A stretch of DNA of 64,000 nt. Source: Stenotrophomonas sp. SAU14A_NAIMI4_8 (GTDB taxonomy: Bacteria; Pseudomonadota; Gammaproteobacteria; Xanthomonadales; Xanthomonadaceae). The position numbers and the translations under genes are program-made. Location of the stretch: positions 1 to 64,000 of the forward strand of contig NZ_CP025999.1 in assembly GCF_003086695.1 (NCBI RefSeq), written 5' to 3'. Below, in pieces: positions 12,084 to 20,360 of the stretch (positions are counted from its first letter, which is position 1; each line of letters starts with the position of its first letter). The notes under the pieces are model-generated. The model worked only from the letters and a program-made list of their open reading frames with translations. It was not told the DNA's origin and made no database searches.

Positions 12084-12509
12084 ATGGCTTTCAGTAGTGG
12101 TAACAGCGGCGGCCCCATGGCCGACATCAACGTTACGCCCCTCGTGGACGTGATGCTGGTGCTGCTGATCATCTTCATCATCACGGCGCCCCTGATGTCC
12201 CACAAGGTCAAGGTGGATCTGCCGGAGGCCAATCTGGTCCAGAAGCCGGACGACACCAACGACCGCAAGGGCCCCATCACCCTGGCAGTCAAGGAAGACG
12301 GTTCGATCTACTGGAACGACGAGGAAATCGACAAGCAGACTCTCGAGTCGCGCCTGGCAACCGCCGCCCAGCAGACCCCGCAGCCGCCGCTGAACCTGCG
12401 TGGTGACCGCACCACCAAGATGCGTGTCATCAACGAGATGACCAAGGTCGCTCAGGAACAGGGCATGCTGGACGTCGGCTTCGTCGCTACCAAAGAAAAG
12501 GGGCAATAA
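12084..12509 (+). CDS. exbD: Biopolymer transport protein ExbD (first copy)
   Basis: Single-span partner of ExbB; carries the proton-accepting aspartate. The 141-residue protein has the membrane segment [17 protein letters not shown] with Asp22, then a periplasmic domain. It is followed after only 3 bp by a second exbD gene with an almost identical first 34 residues but a diverged periplasmic part. In Xanthomonas campestris, tonB, exbB and exbD1 are reported as needed for iron uptake. Confidence 0.95.
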   Translation: MAFSSGNSGGPMADINVTPLVDVMLVLLIIFIITAPLMSHKVKVDLPEANLVQKPDDTNDRKGPITLAVKEDGSIYWNDEEIDKQTLESRLATAAQQTPQPPLNLRGDRTTKMRVINEMTKVAQEQGMLDVGFVATKEKGQ

Positions 12510-12512
12510 GCC

Positions 12513-12926
12513 ATGGCATTCAGTAGTGGTGGTGGCAAAGGCCCCATGGCTGACATCAACGTGACGCCCCTGGTGGACGTGATGTTGGTTCTGCTGATCA
12601 TCTTCATCGTGACCGCGCCGATCATGACGTACCCGATCGCCGTGGACCTGCCGCAGCGCGTGCTCAACCCACCGCCGCAGCTGGTCGAACCGCCGCCGCC
12701 GATCGAACTGAAGATCGACGCCAGCAACCAGGTCTCGTGGAACAACAGCCCGATCAGCACGCACGAGCTGCAGCAGCGGATGGAACAGGAGGTCCAGCGT
12801 GACCCGACCAACCAGCCGGAACTGCGGATCGATGCAAGCCCGGATTCCGAGTACGACGTGATGGCCAAGGTTCTGGCCGCCGCGAAGAATGCTCAGATGA
12901 AGAAGATCGGCTTCGTGCAGCAGTAA
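12513..12926 (+). CDS. exbD: Biopolymer transport protein ExbD (second copy)
   Basis: Second ExbD, 137 residues, with the conserved membrane aspartate Asp22 in [13 protein letters not shown] and a proline-richer periplasmic domain than the first copy. Translation is probably coupled (3-bp gap, AAAGGGG at 12497-12503 inside the preceding gene). In Xanthomonas campestris the equivalent exbD2 is dispensable for iron uptake but reported to be needed for pectin-induced pectate lyase activity; since this window also carries a pectin locus, a similar specialisation is an attractive inference. A strong terminator closes the operon. Confidence 0.95.
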   Translation: MAFSSGGGKGPMADINVTPLVDVMLVLLIIFIVTAPIMTYPIAVDLPQRVLNPPPQLVEPPPPIELKIDASNQVSWNNSPISTHELQQRMEQEVQRDPTNQPELRIDASPDSEYDVMAKVLAAAKNAQMKKIGFVQQ

Positions 12927-12964
12927 TACGCAATACCGCAGCACAACAGTCATGACGCGACTGC

Positions 12965-12998
12965 AGACGCCCCTGGAGACAGGGGCGTCTTTTTTTTT
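12965..12998 (+). terminator. Rho-independent terminator of the tonB-exbBD operon
   Basis: Perfect 10-bp stem AGACGCCCCT / AGGGGCGTCT with a 6-base loop, followed by a run of nine T. Confidence 0.93.
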
Positions 12999-13008
12999 GC
13001 TCGGGGGT

Positions 13009-13062
13009 GGGGTCAGAGCCCTTCCCTGCGGGAAGGGATCCGACCCCGGGTGCTCTGACCCC
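13009..13062. repeat. Dispersed GGGGTC hairpin repeat, copy 1
   Basis: Arms GGGGTCAGAGCCCTTCCC and GGGAAGGGATCCGACCCC (13009-13026, 13030-13047) pair with two mismatches around a TGC loop. A further GCTCTGACCCC at 13052-13062 is a perfect complement of 13009-13019, allowing an alternative fold. Related copies lie at 36983-37022 and 57235-57275. Confidence 0.75.
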
Positions 13063-13094
13063 ATCACCACGCATCCGCCCGCTATCATCGGCGC

Positions 13095-14555
13095 ATGCTC
13101 GCCCTCTTCGATTCCCTGCGCGTCTGGCTCGATGGCATCGCCCATCTGGGCACGATCCTGGCCGTGGCCTACCTGCTCTACCTGCTGGCACTGGCCGGCT
13201 GGATCATGCTGCAGAAGCGCGAACCGGTCGCCACGCTCAGCTGGATCCTCTCGCTGGCCCTGCTGCCCTACCTGGGCCTCTTCATCTACTACCTGCTGGG
13301 CCCACAGAAGGTGAAACGGCAGCGCCTGCGCCGTGGCCGCGCGCGCTCGGGCATGGAGCACTACAGCGATGTCTGTCCGCCCGATGCCGGCTGCACCGAA
13401 CTGGCCAAGGTGGCCCAGGCGACCACCGGCCTGGCGCCCAGCACCGCCACCGAAGTGACCTGGCTGGTGGATGGCGCGGCCACCTATGCCGCCCTGCTGC
13501 AGGCCATTGCCGAGGCGCGCGACCACGTGCACCTGGAGTACTACATCTTCAGCCCCGACCATGCCGGTACCGCGCTGCGCGATGCCCTGGTGGAACGTGC
13601 ACGGGCCGGCGTGCAGGTGCGCCTGCTGCTCGATGCGGTGGGCTCGTCGTCGTTGCCGCGGCGCTTCCTGCAGCCGCTGCTGGATGCCGGCGGCGAGGCC
13701 ATCTGGTTCCATCCGCGGCAGCTGCTGAAACCCTTCAAACGGCCGTGGTTGAACCTGCGCACGCACCGCAAGCTTGTGCTGGTGGATGGTCGCCTGGCCT
13801 TCACCGGTGGCATCAACATCACCGACGAAGAAGACGAGAGCCGCAACCCCAACGCCTACCGCGATCTGCACATGCGCATTGCCGGCCACGTGGTGCGCAG
13901 CCTGCAGCTGGTGTTCGTGGAAGACTGGCTGTACGCCAGCGGCCAGGAACCTTCGCGCTTCGACATCGCCCGGCTGTGGCCGGCCGACATGCCGCTGCGT
14001 GGCGATGGCAGCATCGATGCACAGGTGCTGGTGTCCGGCCCCGATTCGGGCTGGGAAACCATCCACCGCCTGCATGTGGCGGCCATACAGGAAGCACGCG
14101 AACGGGTCTGGCTGGTCACCCCCTACTTCGTGCCCGGCGAAGCGGCGCGCATGGCGTTGACCTCGGCCGCACTGGGCGGGCTGGACGTGCGCCTGCTGGT
14201 GCCGAAGATGAGCGATTCCTGGTTCGTCACCCAGGCCGCGCGCTCGTACTTCGACGAACTGCTGCATGCCGGGGTGAAGATCTACGAATACGGCCCGCGC
14301 ATGCTGCACACCAAGGCCTTCATTGCCGACGATGATGTCTGCATCGTCGGCAGCGCCAACTTCGACCACCGCAGCTTCCGCCTGAATTTCGAGCTGTCGA
14401 TGATGATCAGCGACCGCGACCGGGTGGCTGCGCTGGCCGAGCTGCTGCAGGCCGAATTCGACCGCTCCTGCCGTGTGCAGGACCAGGCGGCCCGTTCGCT
14501 GTGGCTGCACCGCCTGCCCGAGGCGTTCGCGCGGCTGGCCTCGCCGCTGCTGTAA
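13095..14555 (+). CDS. cls: Cardiolipin synthase (phospholipase D family)
   Basis: Condenses two phosphatidylglycerols into cardiolipin at the inner membrane. The 486 residues show two N-terminal membrane spans (about 15-38 and 46-68), then two phospholipase D domains each with an HxK(x)4D motif: His224-Lys226-Asp231 and His405-Lys407-Asp412, the second continuing into VGSANFDHRS. This is the ClsA-type layout and length. It is followed 40 bp later by a small membrane protein gene and then pdxJ. Confidence 0.94.
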   Translation: MLALFDSLRVWLDGIAHLGTILAVAYLLYLLALAGWIMLQKREPVATLSWILSLALLPYLGLFIYYLLGPQKVKRQRLRRGRARSGMEHYSDVCPPDAGCTELAKVAQATTGLAPSTATEVTWLVDGAATYAALLQAIAEARDHVHLEYYIFSPDHAGTALRDALVERARAGVQVRLLLDAVGSSSLPRRFLQPLLDAGGEAIWFHPRQLLKPFKRPWLNLRTHRKLVLVDGRLAFTGGINITDEEDESRNPNAYRDLHMRIAGHVVRSLQLVFVEDWLYASGQEPSRFDIARLWPADMPLRGDGSIDAQVLVSGPDSGWETIHRLHVAAIQEARERVWLVTPYFVPGEAARMALTSAALGGLDVRLLVPKMSDSWFVTQAARSYFDELLHAGVKIYEYGPRMLHTKAFIADDDVCIVGSANFDHRSFRLNFELSMMISDRDRVAALAELLQAEFDRSCRVQDQAARSLWLHRLPEAFARLASPLL

Positions 14556-14595
14556 CGCAGCGCTACACTGCCGCCTGACCTGCGGGAGATCGCAC

Positions 14596-14862
14596 ATGTA
14601 CTGGCTGTACCTGCTGCTGGCGCTGGGCTGCTTCGCCTTCGCCCTGAAGACCCCGCACATGGGGCTGATGTCGCTGGCGCTGCTGGCGGCGCTGGCCTTC
14701 CTGCTGGCCTGGGTGCGTGGCCGCTACGTGGCCCGCTTCGGCGATCTGCAGCGCGACCCGTCCACCCTGGTCGACGCCGAACAGGTGCGTTGGCTGCGCG
14801 AGCAGGCGCTACAGGGGCACGCCCCGCGCGAACCGCACGATCCCCCTTCCCCGACCCCGTAG
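14596..14862 (+). CDS. Small membrane protein of unknown function
   Basis: An 88-residue protein starting MYWLYLLLALGCFAF, with two hydrophobic segments (about 2-18 and 26-43) and a hydrophilic, charged C-terminal half. GGGAG lies 7 bases upstream of the ATG, supporting this start against a longer in-frame reading that would overlap the end of the cardiolipin synthase gene. Only 9 bp separate it from pdxJ, suggesting co-transcription. I do not recognise the family. Confidence 0.8.
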   Translation: MYWLYLLLALGCFAFALKTPHMGLMSLALLAALAFLLAWVRGRYVARFGDLQRDPSTLVDAEQVRWLREQALQGHAPREPHDPPSPTP

Positions 14863-14871
14863 TTCCGTTCC

Positions 14872-15615
14872 ATGACCCAGCTCAGCGTCAACGTCAACAA
14901 GATCGCCGTCCTGCGCAACTCGCGCGGCGGTGCCGAACCGGACGTGGTGCGCGCCGCCCAGGCCTGCCTGGATGCCGGTGCGCATGGCATTACCGTGCAC
15001 CCGCGCCCCGACCGCCGCCACATCACCGCCGAGGACGTCCTGGCGCTGTCCACGCTGACCCGCGCCCGCGGCGTCGAGTTCAACATTGAAGGCAACCCTT
15101 TCGCCCCGCCGCGCGAGGGTTACCCGGGTCTGCTGCCGCTGTGCGCGCAGACCCGGCCGGCGCAGGCCACCCTGGTGCCTGATGGCGATGGCCAGATCAC
15201 CTCCGACCACGGCTTCGACTTCGAGCGCGACGGCGAGCGCCTGCGCCCGCTGGTGGCCGAGCTGAAAGCCATGGGCTGCCGGGTCAGCCTGTTCGTGGAT
15301 GCCGGCAACCCCTTGCTGGAACAGGCCGCCGCGGTTGGCGCCGATCGCATCGAGCTGTACACCGGTCCCTACGCCGAAGCCCACGCCGCCGGCGACGCGC
15401 GCGCCATGCTGGAGCTGTTCGCCAACGCCGCACGTCGCGCCCAGGCGGTCGGCCTGGGGGTGAATGCCGGCCATGACCTGTCGCAGGACAACCTGCGCGA
15501 CTTCCTGGCGGCCGTGCCGCAGGTGCTGGAAGTGTCCATTGGCCATGCGCTGATCGGCGAGGCCTTGTACGACGGCCTGGACGCCACCGTGAAGGGCTAT
15601 CTGGCCCTGCTGTAA
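14872..15615 (+). CDS. pdxJ: Pyridoxine 5-phosphate synthase
   Basis: Condenses 1-deoxy-D-xylulose 5-phosphate with 3-amino-2-oxopropyl phosphate to pyridoxine 5-phosphate, the last ring-closing step of vitamin B6 synthesis. The 247-residue TIM-barrel protein has the family start [15 protein letters not shown], the early catalytic segment [14 protein letters not shown], and the C-terminal [10 protein letters not shown] and [11 protein letters not shown]. Length is typical. It follows the small membrane gene by 9 bp. Confidence 0.96.
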   Translation: MTQLSVNVNKIAVLRNSRGGAEPDVVRAAQACLDAGAHGITVHPRPDRRHITAEDVLALSTLTRARGVEFNIEGNPFAPPREGYPGLLPLCAQTRPAQATLVPDGDGQITSDHGFDFERDGERLRPLVAELKAMGCRVSLFVDAGNPLLEQAAAVGADRIELYTGPYAEAHAAGDARAMLELFANAARRAQAVGLGVNAGHDLSQDNLRDFLAAVPQVLEVSIGHALIGEALYDGLDATVKGYLALL

Positions 15616-15783
15616 GGCGCCGTCGCAGTTGTTGAGACCGCCGTGGCCCAGGCTTCTGGATTGCCACGGCGTTCGGCTGCGCCTGCCCCGTGGAACCTGT
15701 GGATAACCTTGGGGTCAACCTGCACCCGGATTCACCTGTACGCCTACAGCTACGTGAATTCCCGCCGCTTGCGCCGCCTGTGG

Positions 15784-15798
15784 TTAGCAATAATACTA
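15784..15798. promoter_or_regulatory. LexA-type SOS box upstream of the radical SAM gene
   Basis: TTAG, six bases, TACTA: an exact match to the TTAGN6TACTA LexA motif reported for Xanthomonadaceae (Xylella). It lies 27 bp before the ATG of the radical SAM gene, and the Pseudomonas homologue PA0069 belongs to the LexA regulon, so the site is plausible. Confidence 0.65.
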
Positions 15799-15825
15799 AC
15801 GACCCAGCAACGGCCGGAGGGCGAC

Positions 15826-16938
15826 ATGCAGCACCTGCCTTTCAAGGCCCACGCCGCCATCAAGGGCCGCGGCTCCACCTCGCACTTGGCCGGCCGCTTC
15901 GAAAGCACGGTCAGCGAGGCCATCGATGACGGCTGGGCGCCAGATGAAAGCGACGAGTTCAGCGCCCCCCGCCTGCGCACCGAAGTGCGTGCGGAGACCG
16001 CGCGCAGCATCATCAGCCGCAACAATTCCCCCGATGTAGGCTTCAGCCAGTCGGTGAACCCCTACCGCGGCTGCGAGCACGGTTGCTCGTACTGTTTCGC
16101 GCGGCCCTCGCACGCCTATCTGAACCTGTCGCCGGGCCTGGACTTCGAAACCAAGCTGTTCGCCAAGACCAACGCGCCGCAGCTGTTGCGCAAGGAGCTG
16201 GCGAAACCGGGCTACGTGCCGCAGCCGATCGCGCTGGGCATCAACACCGACGCCTACCAGCCGATCGAACGCAAGTTGAAGCTCACCCGCCAGCTGATCG
16301 AGGTGATGCTGGAAACGAAGCATCCGTTTTCGCTGATCACCAAGAACGCGCTGGTGGAGCGCGACATCGATCTGCTGGCACCGCTGGCGGCGGAAAACCT
16401 CGTCAGCGTGCATTTCTCGGTCACCTCGCTGGACCCGCACCTTTCGGCGAAGCTGGAACCACGCGCATCGGCACCGCATGCGCGCCTGCGTGCGATGAAA
16501 CGGTTGCACGAGGCCGGCATTCCGGTGGGCGTGATGGTGGCGCCGGTGATCCCGTGGATCAACGACAGCGAGCTGGAGGCCGTGCTGGAGGCCGCCCATG
16601 ACGCCGGCGCCAGTACCGCCGGCTACGTGCTGCTGCGCCTGCCGCTGGAAGTGGCGCCGCTGTTCCGCGATTGGCTGGAAACCCACCACCCCGATCGCGC
16701 CGCGCACGTGATGAGCACCATCCAGCAGTTGCGCGGCGGCAAGGATTACGACAGCCAGTTCGGCACGCGCATGCGTGGCCAGGGCGTGTATGCGGACCTG
16801 TTGAACAACCGGTTCAAACTGGCGCGGAAGCGGCTGGGCTTCAATACGCAGAACAGCCACTGGCCGAAGCTGGATTGCAGCCGGTTCGTGAAGCCGTTGC
16901 CGCCGCAGAAGGAATCGCCGCAAGGAACGCTCTTTTAG
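15826..16938 (+). CDS. PA0069-family radical SAM protein (spore photoproduct lyase-like)
   Basis: Radical S-adenosylmethionine protein with the cluster-binding cysteines Cys83, Cys87 and Cys90 in GCEHGCSYCFARPSH. The CxxxCxxC motif and the overall 370-residue layout match the PA0069/Rv2578c family, related to spore photoproduct lyase; a DNA-repair role is suspected but unproven. The start at 15826 is chosen because GGAGGG precedes it by 4 bases and because a longer in-frame reading would swallow the LexA-type box at 15784-15798. Its TAG stop codon is the head of a SMAG repeat. Confidence 0.9.
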   Translation: MQHLPFKAHAAIKGRGSTSHLAGRFESTVSEAIDDGWAPDESDEFSAPRLRTEVRAETARSIISRNNSPDVGFSQSVNPYRGCEHGCSYCFARPSHAYLNLSPGLDFETKLFAKTNAPQLLRKELAKPGYVPQPIALGINTDAYQPIERKLKLTRQLIEVMLETKHPFSLITKNALVERDIDLLAPLAAENLVSVHFSVTSLDPHLSAKLEPRASAPHARLRAMKRLHEAGIPVGVMVAPVIPWINDSELEAVLEAAHDAGASTAGYVLLRLPLEVAPLFRDWLETHHPDRAAHVMSTIQQLRGGKDYDSQFGTRMRGQGVYADLLNNRFKLARKRLGFNTQNSHWPKLDCSRFVKPLPPQKESPQGTLF

Positions 16939-17067
16939 TAGAGTCGAGCTTGCTCGACTGAAGTTGAAAGCAGTCGAGGTAGAGTCGAGCTTGCTCGACT
17001 GATGTTGGAAGCAGTCGAGCAAGCTCGACTCTACGAAGCAGAAGCAGTCGAGCACGCTCGACGCTAC
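16938..17067. repeat. SMAG (GTAG-headed REP) repeat cluster A, four units
   Basis: Four short palindromic units: direct at 16938-16960 and 16979-17001, inverted at 17012-17034 and 17045-17067. Each has a GTAG (or CTAC) head followed by a stem-loop built on GTCGAGCTTGCTCGAC or a close variant. Facing units can form long hairpins. The first GTAG overlaps the TAG stop codon of the radical SAM gene. Confidence 0.9.
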
Positions 17068-17139
17068 GGGGTGGACGCGGTGCCCCGCTTCGGCCAAGAA
17101 TCAGGGCGAGGCCCATGAAGGGCCGGACAGGAGATGCCC

Positions 17140-17502
17140 GTGAACGATGGCGCACTTGCCGCAGCGATCGCCGCTTCCGCTGCCAACACCCATCCTTGGA
17201 TGCAGGCGCAGCATCGCCAGGTGCTGGAGTACTTCGAACAGCGGCAGGCGTTTTCGCCGGCGACCTCGATTCCGTTGGCCGCCTTCGACGTGGAGCTGGA
17301 AGAGGTGCTGTACGACATGATCGACGACGGCCTGGTCGAGGTCGTGGCGACCGACCGCTGCTACCTGGACCGGCAGACGCTGCTGCAGCGCGTGCAGGAC
17401 GACGAACAATCGGCCGAGCGCCTGAACCGCGTGCTGCTGCGCTACGTCGTGCCCGTTCTGGTGATCGTGCTCATCGCCGTGGGCGTAGCACTGGCCCTGT
17501 AG
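17140..17502 (+). CDS. Conserved hypothetical protein with C-terminal membrane anchor
   Basis: A 120-residue protein of unknown function: a helical soluble part resembling a small winged-helix-like region (about 20-75) and one C-terminal hydrophobic segment (VVPVLVIVLIAVGVALAL). The GTG at 17140 is preferred because AGGAG (17129-17133) sits six bases before it; the ATG at 17134 directly abuts that sequence and could not use it. The TAG stop coincides with the GTAG head of the next SMAG repeat. Confidence 0.7.
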   Translation: MNDGALAAAIAASAANTHPWMQAQHRQVLEYFEQRQAFSPATSIPLAAFDVELEEVLYDMIDDGLVEVVATDRCYLDRQTLLQRVQDDEQSAERLNRVLLRYVVPVLVIVLIAVGVALAL

Positions 17503-17560
17503 AGTCGAGCTTGCTCGACTGAGCGCGCAGCAAAGCGCAGTCGAGCAAGCTCGACTCTAC
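17499..17560. repeat. SMAG repeat cluster B, inverted dimer
   Basis: Direct unit 17499-17521 and inverted unit 17538-17560 separated by 16 bp form a long hairpin with GTAG/CTAC ends. The first GTAG contains the TAG stop codon of the preceding gene. It is adjacent to the left direct repeat of the island at 17572. Confidence 0.9.
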
Positions 17561-17571
17561 GAAGTCGTCAG

Positions 17572-17589
17572 CCCCAAACAGCTTCTGCG
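17572..17589 (+). repeat. Direct repeat, left copy bounding a low-GC segment
   Basis: CCCCAAACAGCTTCTGCG, identical to 18410-18427, which is the 3-prime end of the 2OG-Fe oxygenase gene (reverse strand codons for the C-terminal QKLFG). The left copy therefore looks like a duplicated gene end. Confidence 0.75.
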
Positions 17590-17638
17590 GAGGGCGATGC
17601 AATGAGGGTCCCATGCCCAGATCTACAAGGAGTTGGCT

Positions 17639-18256
17639 GTGATCGTACTCAGTAGATTGCACGCGCGATCCATTACGTTGGCGATGCTGGCTGGGCTTCC
17701 GACGGCAGCCGCTGCAGCGGATCGATCCGCGCTCTTTGTGAACCATGCGACATCGATTGAAGACACGTGCCTTGAAGTTGATTCGAGAAGCTTGCCCTTC
17801 TCATGCCACAGAATTTCCGATGGCGCGCAGACCGTAGTCGCTGTGAGGGAGTTCAAGCGTGCCTGGAATGCCGACAGGTCGGGTTTCTCAAAGCTGACGC
17901 TTGTACTTCCTGGAGTGCTCCGCGCTGGGCAAATCCTTGCTATTGGAGATGAGGGGGCGCGTGTGTTCTTCAGCAAGGGGGCGAGTGCCTTTGCTGGTAA
18001 GAGTGGCTGCTACAGTACGGCCGCGTCCGGCCAGGTAATCATCGATGCAGTCGAGCGCAATTGGATCGAGGTTTCGTTGGAGGCGACTTTCACACTCGCA
18101 AGCCCTCTGGATTGGCCGGAAGACTGTGACGCTCCTGTCAGCATCCATCGTGCAATCAAGGCCGACAGCGCGGATATCACTGAACTGCGAGCATGGGAGG
18201 GAAGACCGGGGAGCGATGATTCTCCCTTTGACGAGGCGAATCCCCCGAAAAAGTAA
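17639..18256 (+). CDS. Exported hypothetical protein, likely acquired
   Basis: A 205-residue exported protein of no family I recognise: signal peptide to about residue 27 (AAAAAD), then a soluble domain with four cysteines (44, 56, 124, 163) that could form two disulfides, and an acidic/proline tail. The GTG at 17639 is the best start: AAGGAG (17627-17632) is six bases upstream; the in-frame TTG at 17633 directly abuts it. GC content is about 55 percent by counting sample lines, well below the neighbours, and codon use is more AT-tolerant. The gene is enclosed by 18-bp direct repeats, suggesting a recent insertion. Confidence 0.7.
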   Translation: MIVLSRLHARSITLAMLAGLPTAAAAADRSALFVNHATSIEDTCLEVDSRSLPFSCHRISDGAQTVVAVREFKRAWNADRSGFSKLTLVLPGVLRAGQILAIGDEGARVFFSKGASAFAGKSGCYSTAASGQVIIDAVERNWIEVSLEATFTLASPLDWPEDCDAPVSIHRAIKADSADITELRAWEGRPGSDDSPFDEANPPKK

Positions 18257-18404
18257 TCGGATGTAACACCCGTGGGGGCAGGGTTCGTCGTGCATGCGTC
18301 CTGACCGCGCCATCATTTGTGGAACGCCAGCCGACCTGCTGTGCAGGAGCGACCGAAGCGATGGGGGCGTAAGCAGATTGCGCCGCGTCGAGCAGACCCG
18401 ACAT

Positions 18405-19112
18405 TCACCCCCCAAACAGCTTCTGCGCGCTCTGGAACAGGATCCAACTCGTCGCGATGAACTTGTCCCCACCCTGCGGCCGATTGCCACGATGGGTATG
18501 GGTGAATGCTGTCGGCGCGATCAGCAGGCTGCCGGTGCGCGGTGCGATCTTGCGGCCCTGGAACAGGAATTCGGTTTCGCCTTCCTCGAACTCATCGTTG
18601 AGGTACAGCGTCCACAGCACGTGCCGGTGCAGGGTTTCGGCCTGCGGGTCCTTCGGGTACAGCTCGCAGTGCCAGTACGGGTAACCGCCCTCGCCCGCCG
18701 CGTACCACTGCAGGTTGATGGCACCCGGGCGCAGGCAGGTGCGGGCCAGGTCGGCCAGCTGTTCCTGCGCCATGTCGGGGAAATCTTCGGCCGACAGTCG
18801 GCGCGGCTGGCCGTTGCTGTCCTGGATCTGCAACATCAGCGGTGCGATCAACGCCTGTGGATAACGGCGTAGATAAGTCAACAGTCCGGCAAAAACCGCC
18901 TGCTGCAGTGCGCTGTCCACATCCTTCCAGCCATCCGCGCCACTGATGCGCAGATCCTTGCTGCGCTTGAGTTCCGGGAACACGCCACTGCCCACTGCGC
19001 CCGGTTTCAGGTGCTGGCTGGCACGCATGCGGGAAACGATCGCCGCGCAGACGTCGCTGGGGACGGCGTTGTGGATGACTTCGATGAAATCGACCGGACC
19101 CGGCTCGTGCAT
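18405..19112 (-). CDS. 2-oxoglutarate/Fe(II)-dependent oxygenase family protein
   Basis: A 235-residue protein with a double-stranded beta-helix oxygenase signature: a metal-ligand candidate pair His148 and Glu150 in YWHCE, a distal histidine in FTHTHRGN (205/207), and a following basic residue suited to 2-oxoglutarate binding. It resembles prolyl-4-hydroxylase-like bacterial proteins; the substrate is unknown. An acidic residue in place of the usual HxD aspartate is noteworthy but tolerated in some families. Its 3-prime end carries one copy of the 18-bp direct repeat. Monocistronic on the minus strand, 108 bp downstream of fbp. Confidence 0.8.
   Translation of the reverse strand: MHEPGPVDFIEVIHNAVPSDVCAAIVSRMRASQHLKPGAVGSGVFPELKRSKDLRISGADGWKDVDSALQQAVFAGLLTYLRRYPQALIAPLMLQIQDSNGQPRRLSAEDFPDMAQEQLADLARTCLRPGAINLQWYAAGEGGYPYWHCELYPKDPQAETLHRHVLWTLYLNDEFEEGETEFLFQGRKIAPRTGSLLIAPTAFTHTHRGNRPQGGDKFIATSWILFQSAQKLFGG
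18410..18427 (+). repeat. Direct repeat, right copy, at the 3-prime end of the oxygenase gene
   Basis: CCCCAAACAGCTTCTGCG, identical to 17572-17589; here it is coding (reverse strand, last residues of the oxygenase). The 820 bp between the copies hold the atypical exported-protein gene and about 150 bp of non-coding sequence. Confidence 0.75.
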
Positions 19113-19220
19113 GCGTACATTCCTTCGGCGGCAAGGGCCTGATGGTGCCGTTTGCCGCCGCTGCTGTCACCCTGCGGTCATGTCATCGTTGTGCCATGAC
19201 CGCTGTAGGGATGGCCGCCG

Positions 19221-20237
19221 TCAGACGCTCTTCGCGTCGTGCTCCTGGTGATAGCGCACCGCTTCGGCCACTTCCTCGCGCGAACCCAGGAACACCGGCA
19301 CGCGCTGGTGCAGATGCTCGGGCTGAATGTCGACGATGCGTTCGCGACCGGTCCACGCGGCGCCGCCGGCCTGTTCCACCAGCAGGCCCATCGGGTTGGC
19401 TTCGTACATCAGGCGCAGCTTGCCGGCCTTGCCCGGTTCCTTCTTGTCCCACGGGTAGATGAAGATGCCGCCGCGGGTCAGGATGCGGTGCACGTCGGCC
19501 ACCATGCTGGCGATCCAGCGCATGTTGAAGTTCTTGCCGCGCGCGCCTTCCTTGCCGGCCAGCAGATCGCCCACGTAGGCCTGCATGGGGGCTTCCCAGT
19601 GGCGCTGGTTGGACATGTTGATGGCAAATTCCTGGGTGGCGGCGGGAATCTGCATGTTGGCGGTGGTCAACACGAACTCACCGGTTTCGCGGTCCAGGGT
19701 GAAGGCGTGGGTGCCATGGCCGACGGTCAGCACCAGCTGGGTGCTGGGCCCGTAGATGCAGTAGCCGGCGGCAATCTGCTTGTTGCCCGGTTGCAGGAAG
19801 GCATCATCACCCGGCAGTTCGACATTGGTGGGGCAGCGCAGCACCGAGAAGATGGTGCCGACCGAGACGTTGACGTCGATGTTCGAGCTGCCGTCGAGGG
19901 GATCGAACAGCAGCAGGAAATCGCCACGCGGGTAGATGTCCGGCACCGGCTGGCTGTGGTCCATTTCTTCCGACGCGCAGGCGGCCAGGTGGCCGCCCCA
20001 GGCGTTGGCTTCCAACAGGATCTCGTTGCTGATCACGTCCAGCTTCTTCTGCGCTTCGCCCTGCACGTTGCCGGTGCCGGCATCGCCCAGTACGCCGCCG
20101 AGGGCGCCCTTGCTGACGGCGATGGAGATGCTGGTGCAGGCGCGGGCGACCACGGCGATCAGCTGGCGCAGGTCGGCGTTGATGCGGCCGGCGTGCTGTT
20201 CTTGAATCAGGTACCGGGTCAGCGAAGTACGGGACAT
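19221..20237 (-). CDS. fbp: Fructose-1,6-bisphosphatase class 1
   Basis: Hydrolyses fructose 1,6-bisphosphate to fructose 6-phosphate in gluconeogenesis, as needed for growth on uronates, ethanol and other non-sugar carbon. The 338-residue protein has the metal-binding SEE (89-91), the signature DPLDGSSN at 112-119, and the substrate-binding [11 protein letters not shown] region. Length is typical of the class 1 enzyme. It lies downstream of the aminotransferase on the same strand, separated by 344 bp that include that gene's terminator. Confidence 0.96.
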   Translation of the reverse strand: MSRTSLTRYLIQEQHAGRINADLRQLIAVVARACTSISIAVSKGALGGVLGDAGTGNVQGEAQKKLDVISNEILLEANAWGGHLAACASEEMDHSQPVPDIYPRGDFLLLFDPLDGSSNIDVNVSVGTIFSVLRCPTNVELPGDDAFLQPGNKQIAAGYCIYGPSTQLVLTVGHGTHAFTLDRETGEFVLTTANMQIPAATQEFAINMSNQRHWEAPMQAYVGDLLAGKEGARGKNFNMRWIASMVADVHRILTRGGIFIYPWDKKEPGKAGKLRLMYEANPMGLLVEQAGGAAWTGRERIVDIQPEHLHQRVPVFLGSREEVAEAVRYHQEHDAKSV

Positions 20238-20360
20238 GGCGGGCGGGCCTTGGCAGCGGGGAAACGGCTATTGTCGCTGCTGCGCGCGGCGCGTGCGTGA
20301 TTGGTTTGAGGGGAAATCGATTACAACGGCGTTGCGCTGGTGGCGCCTTCCTTCATGGAG

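Noticed and set aside
11238..14660. 1140-codon minus-strand ORF opposite exbB-exbD-cls
   Set aside because: Runs across several recognised plus-strand genes and a clear terminator; composition is shadow-like.
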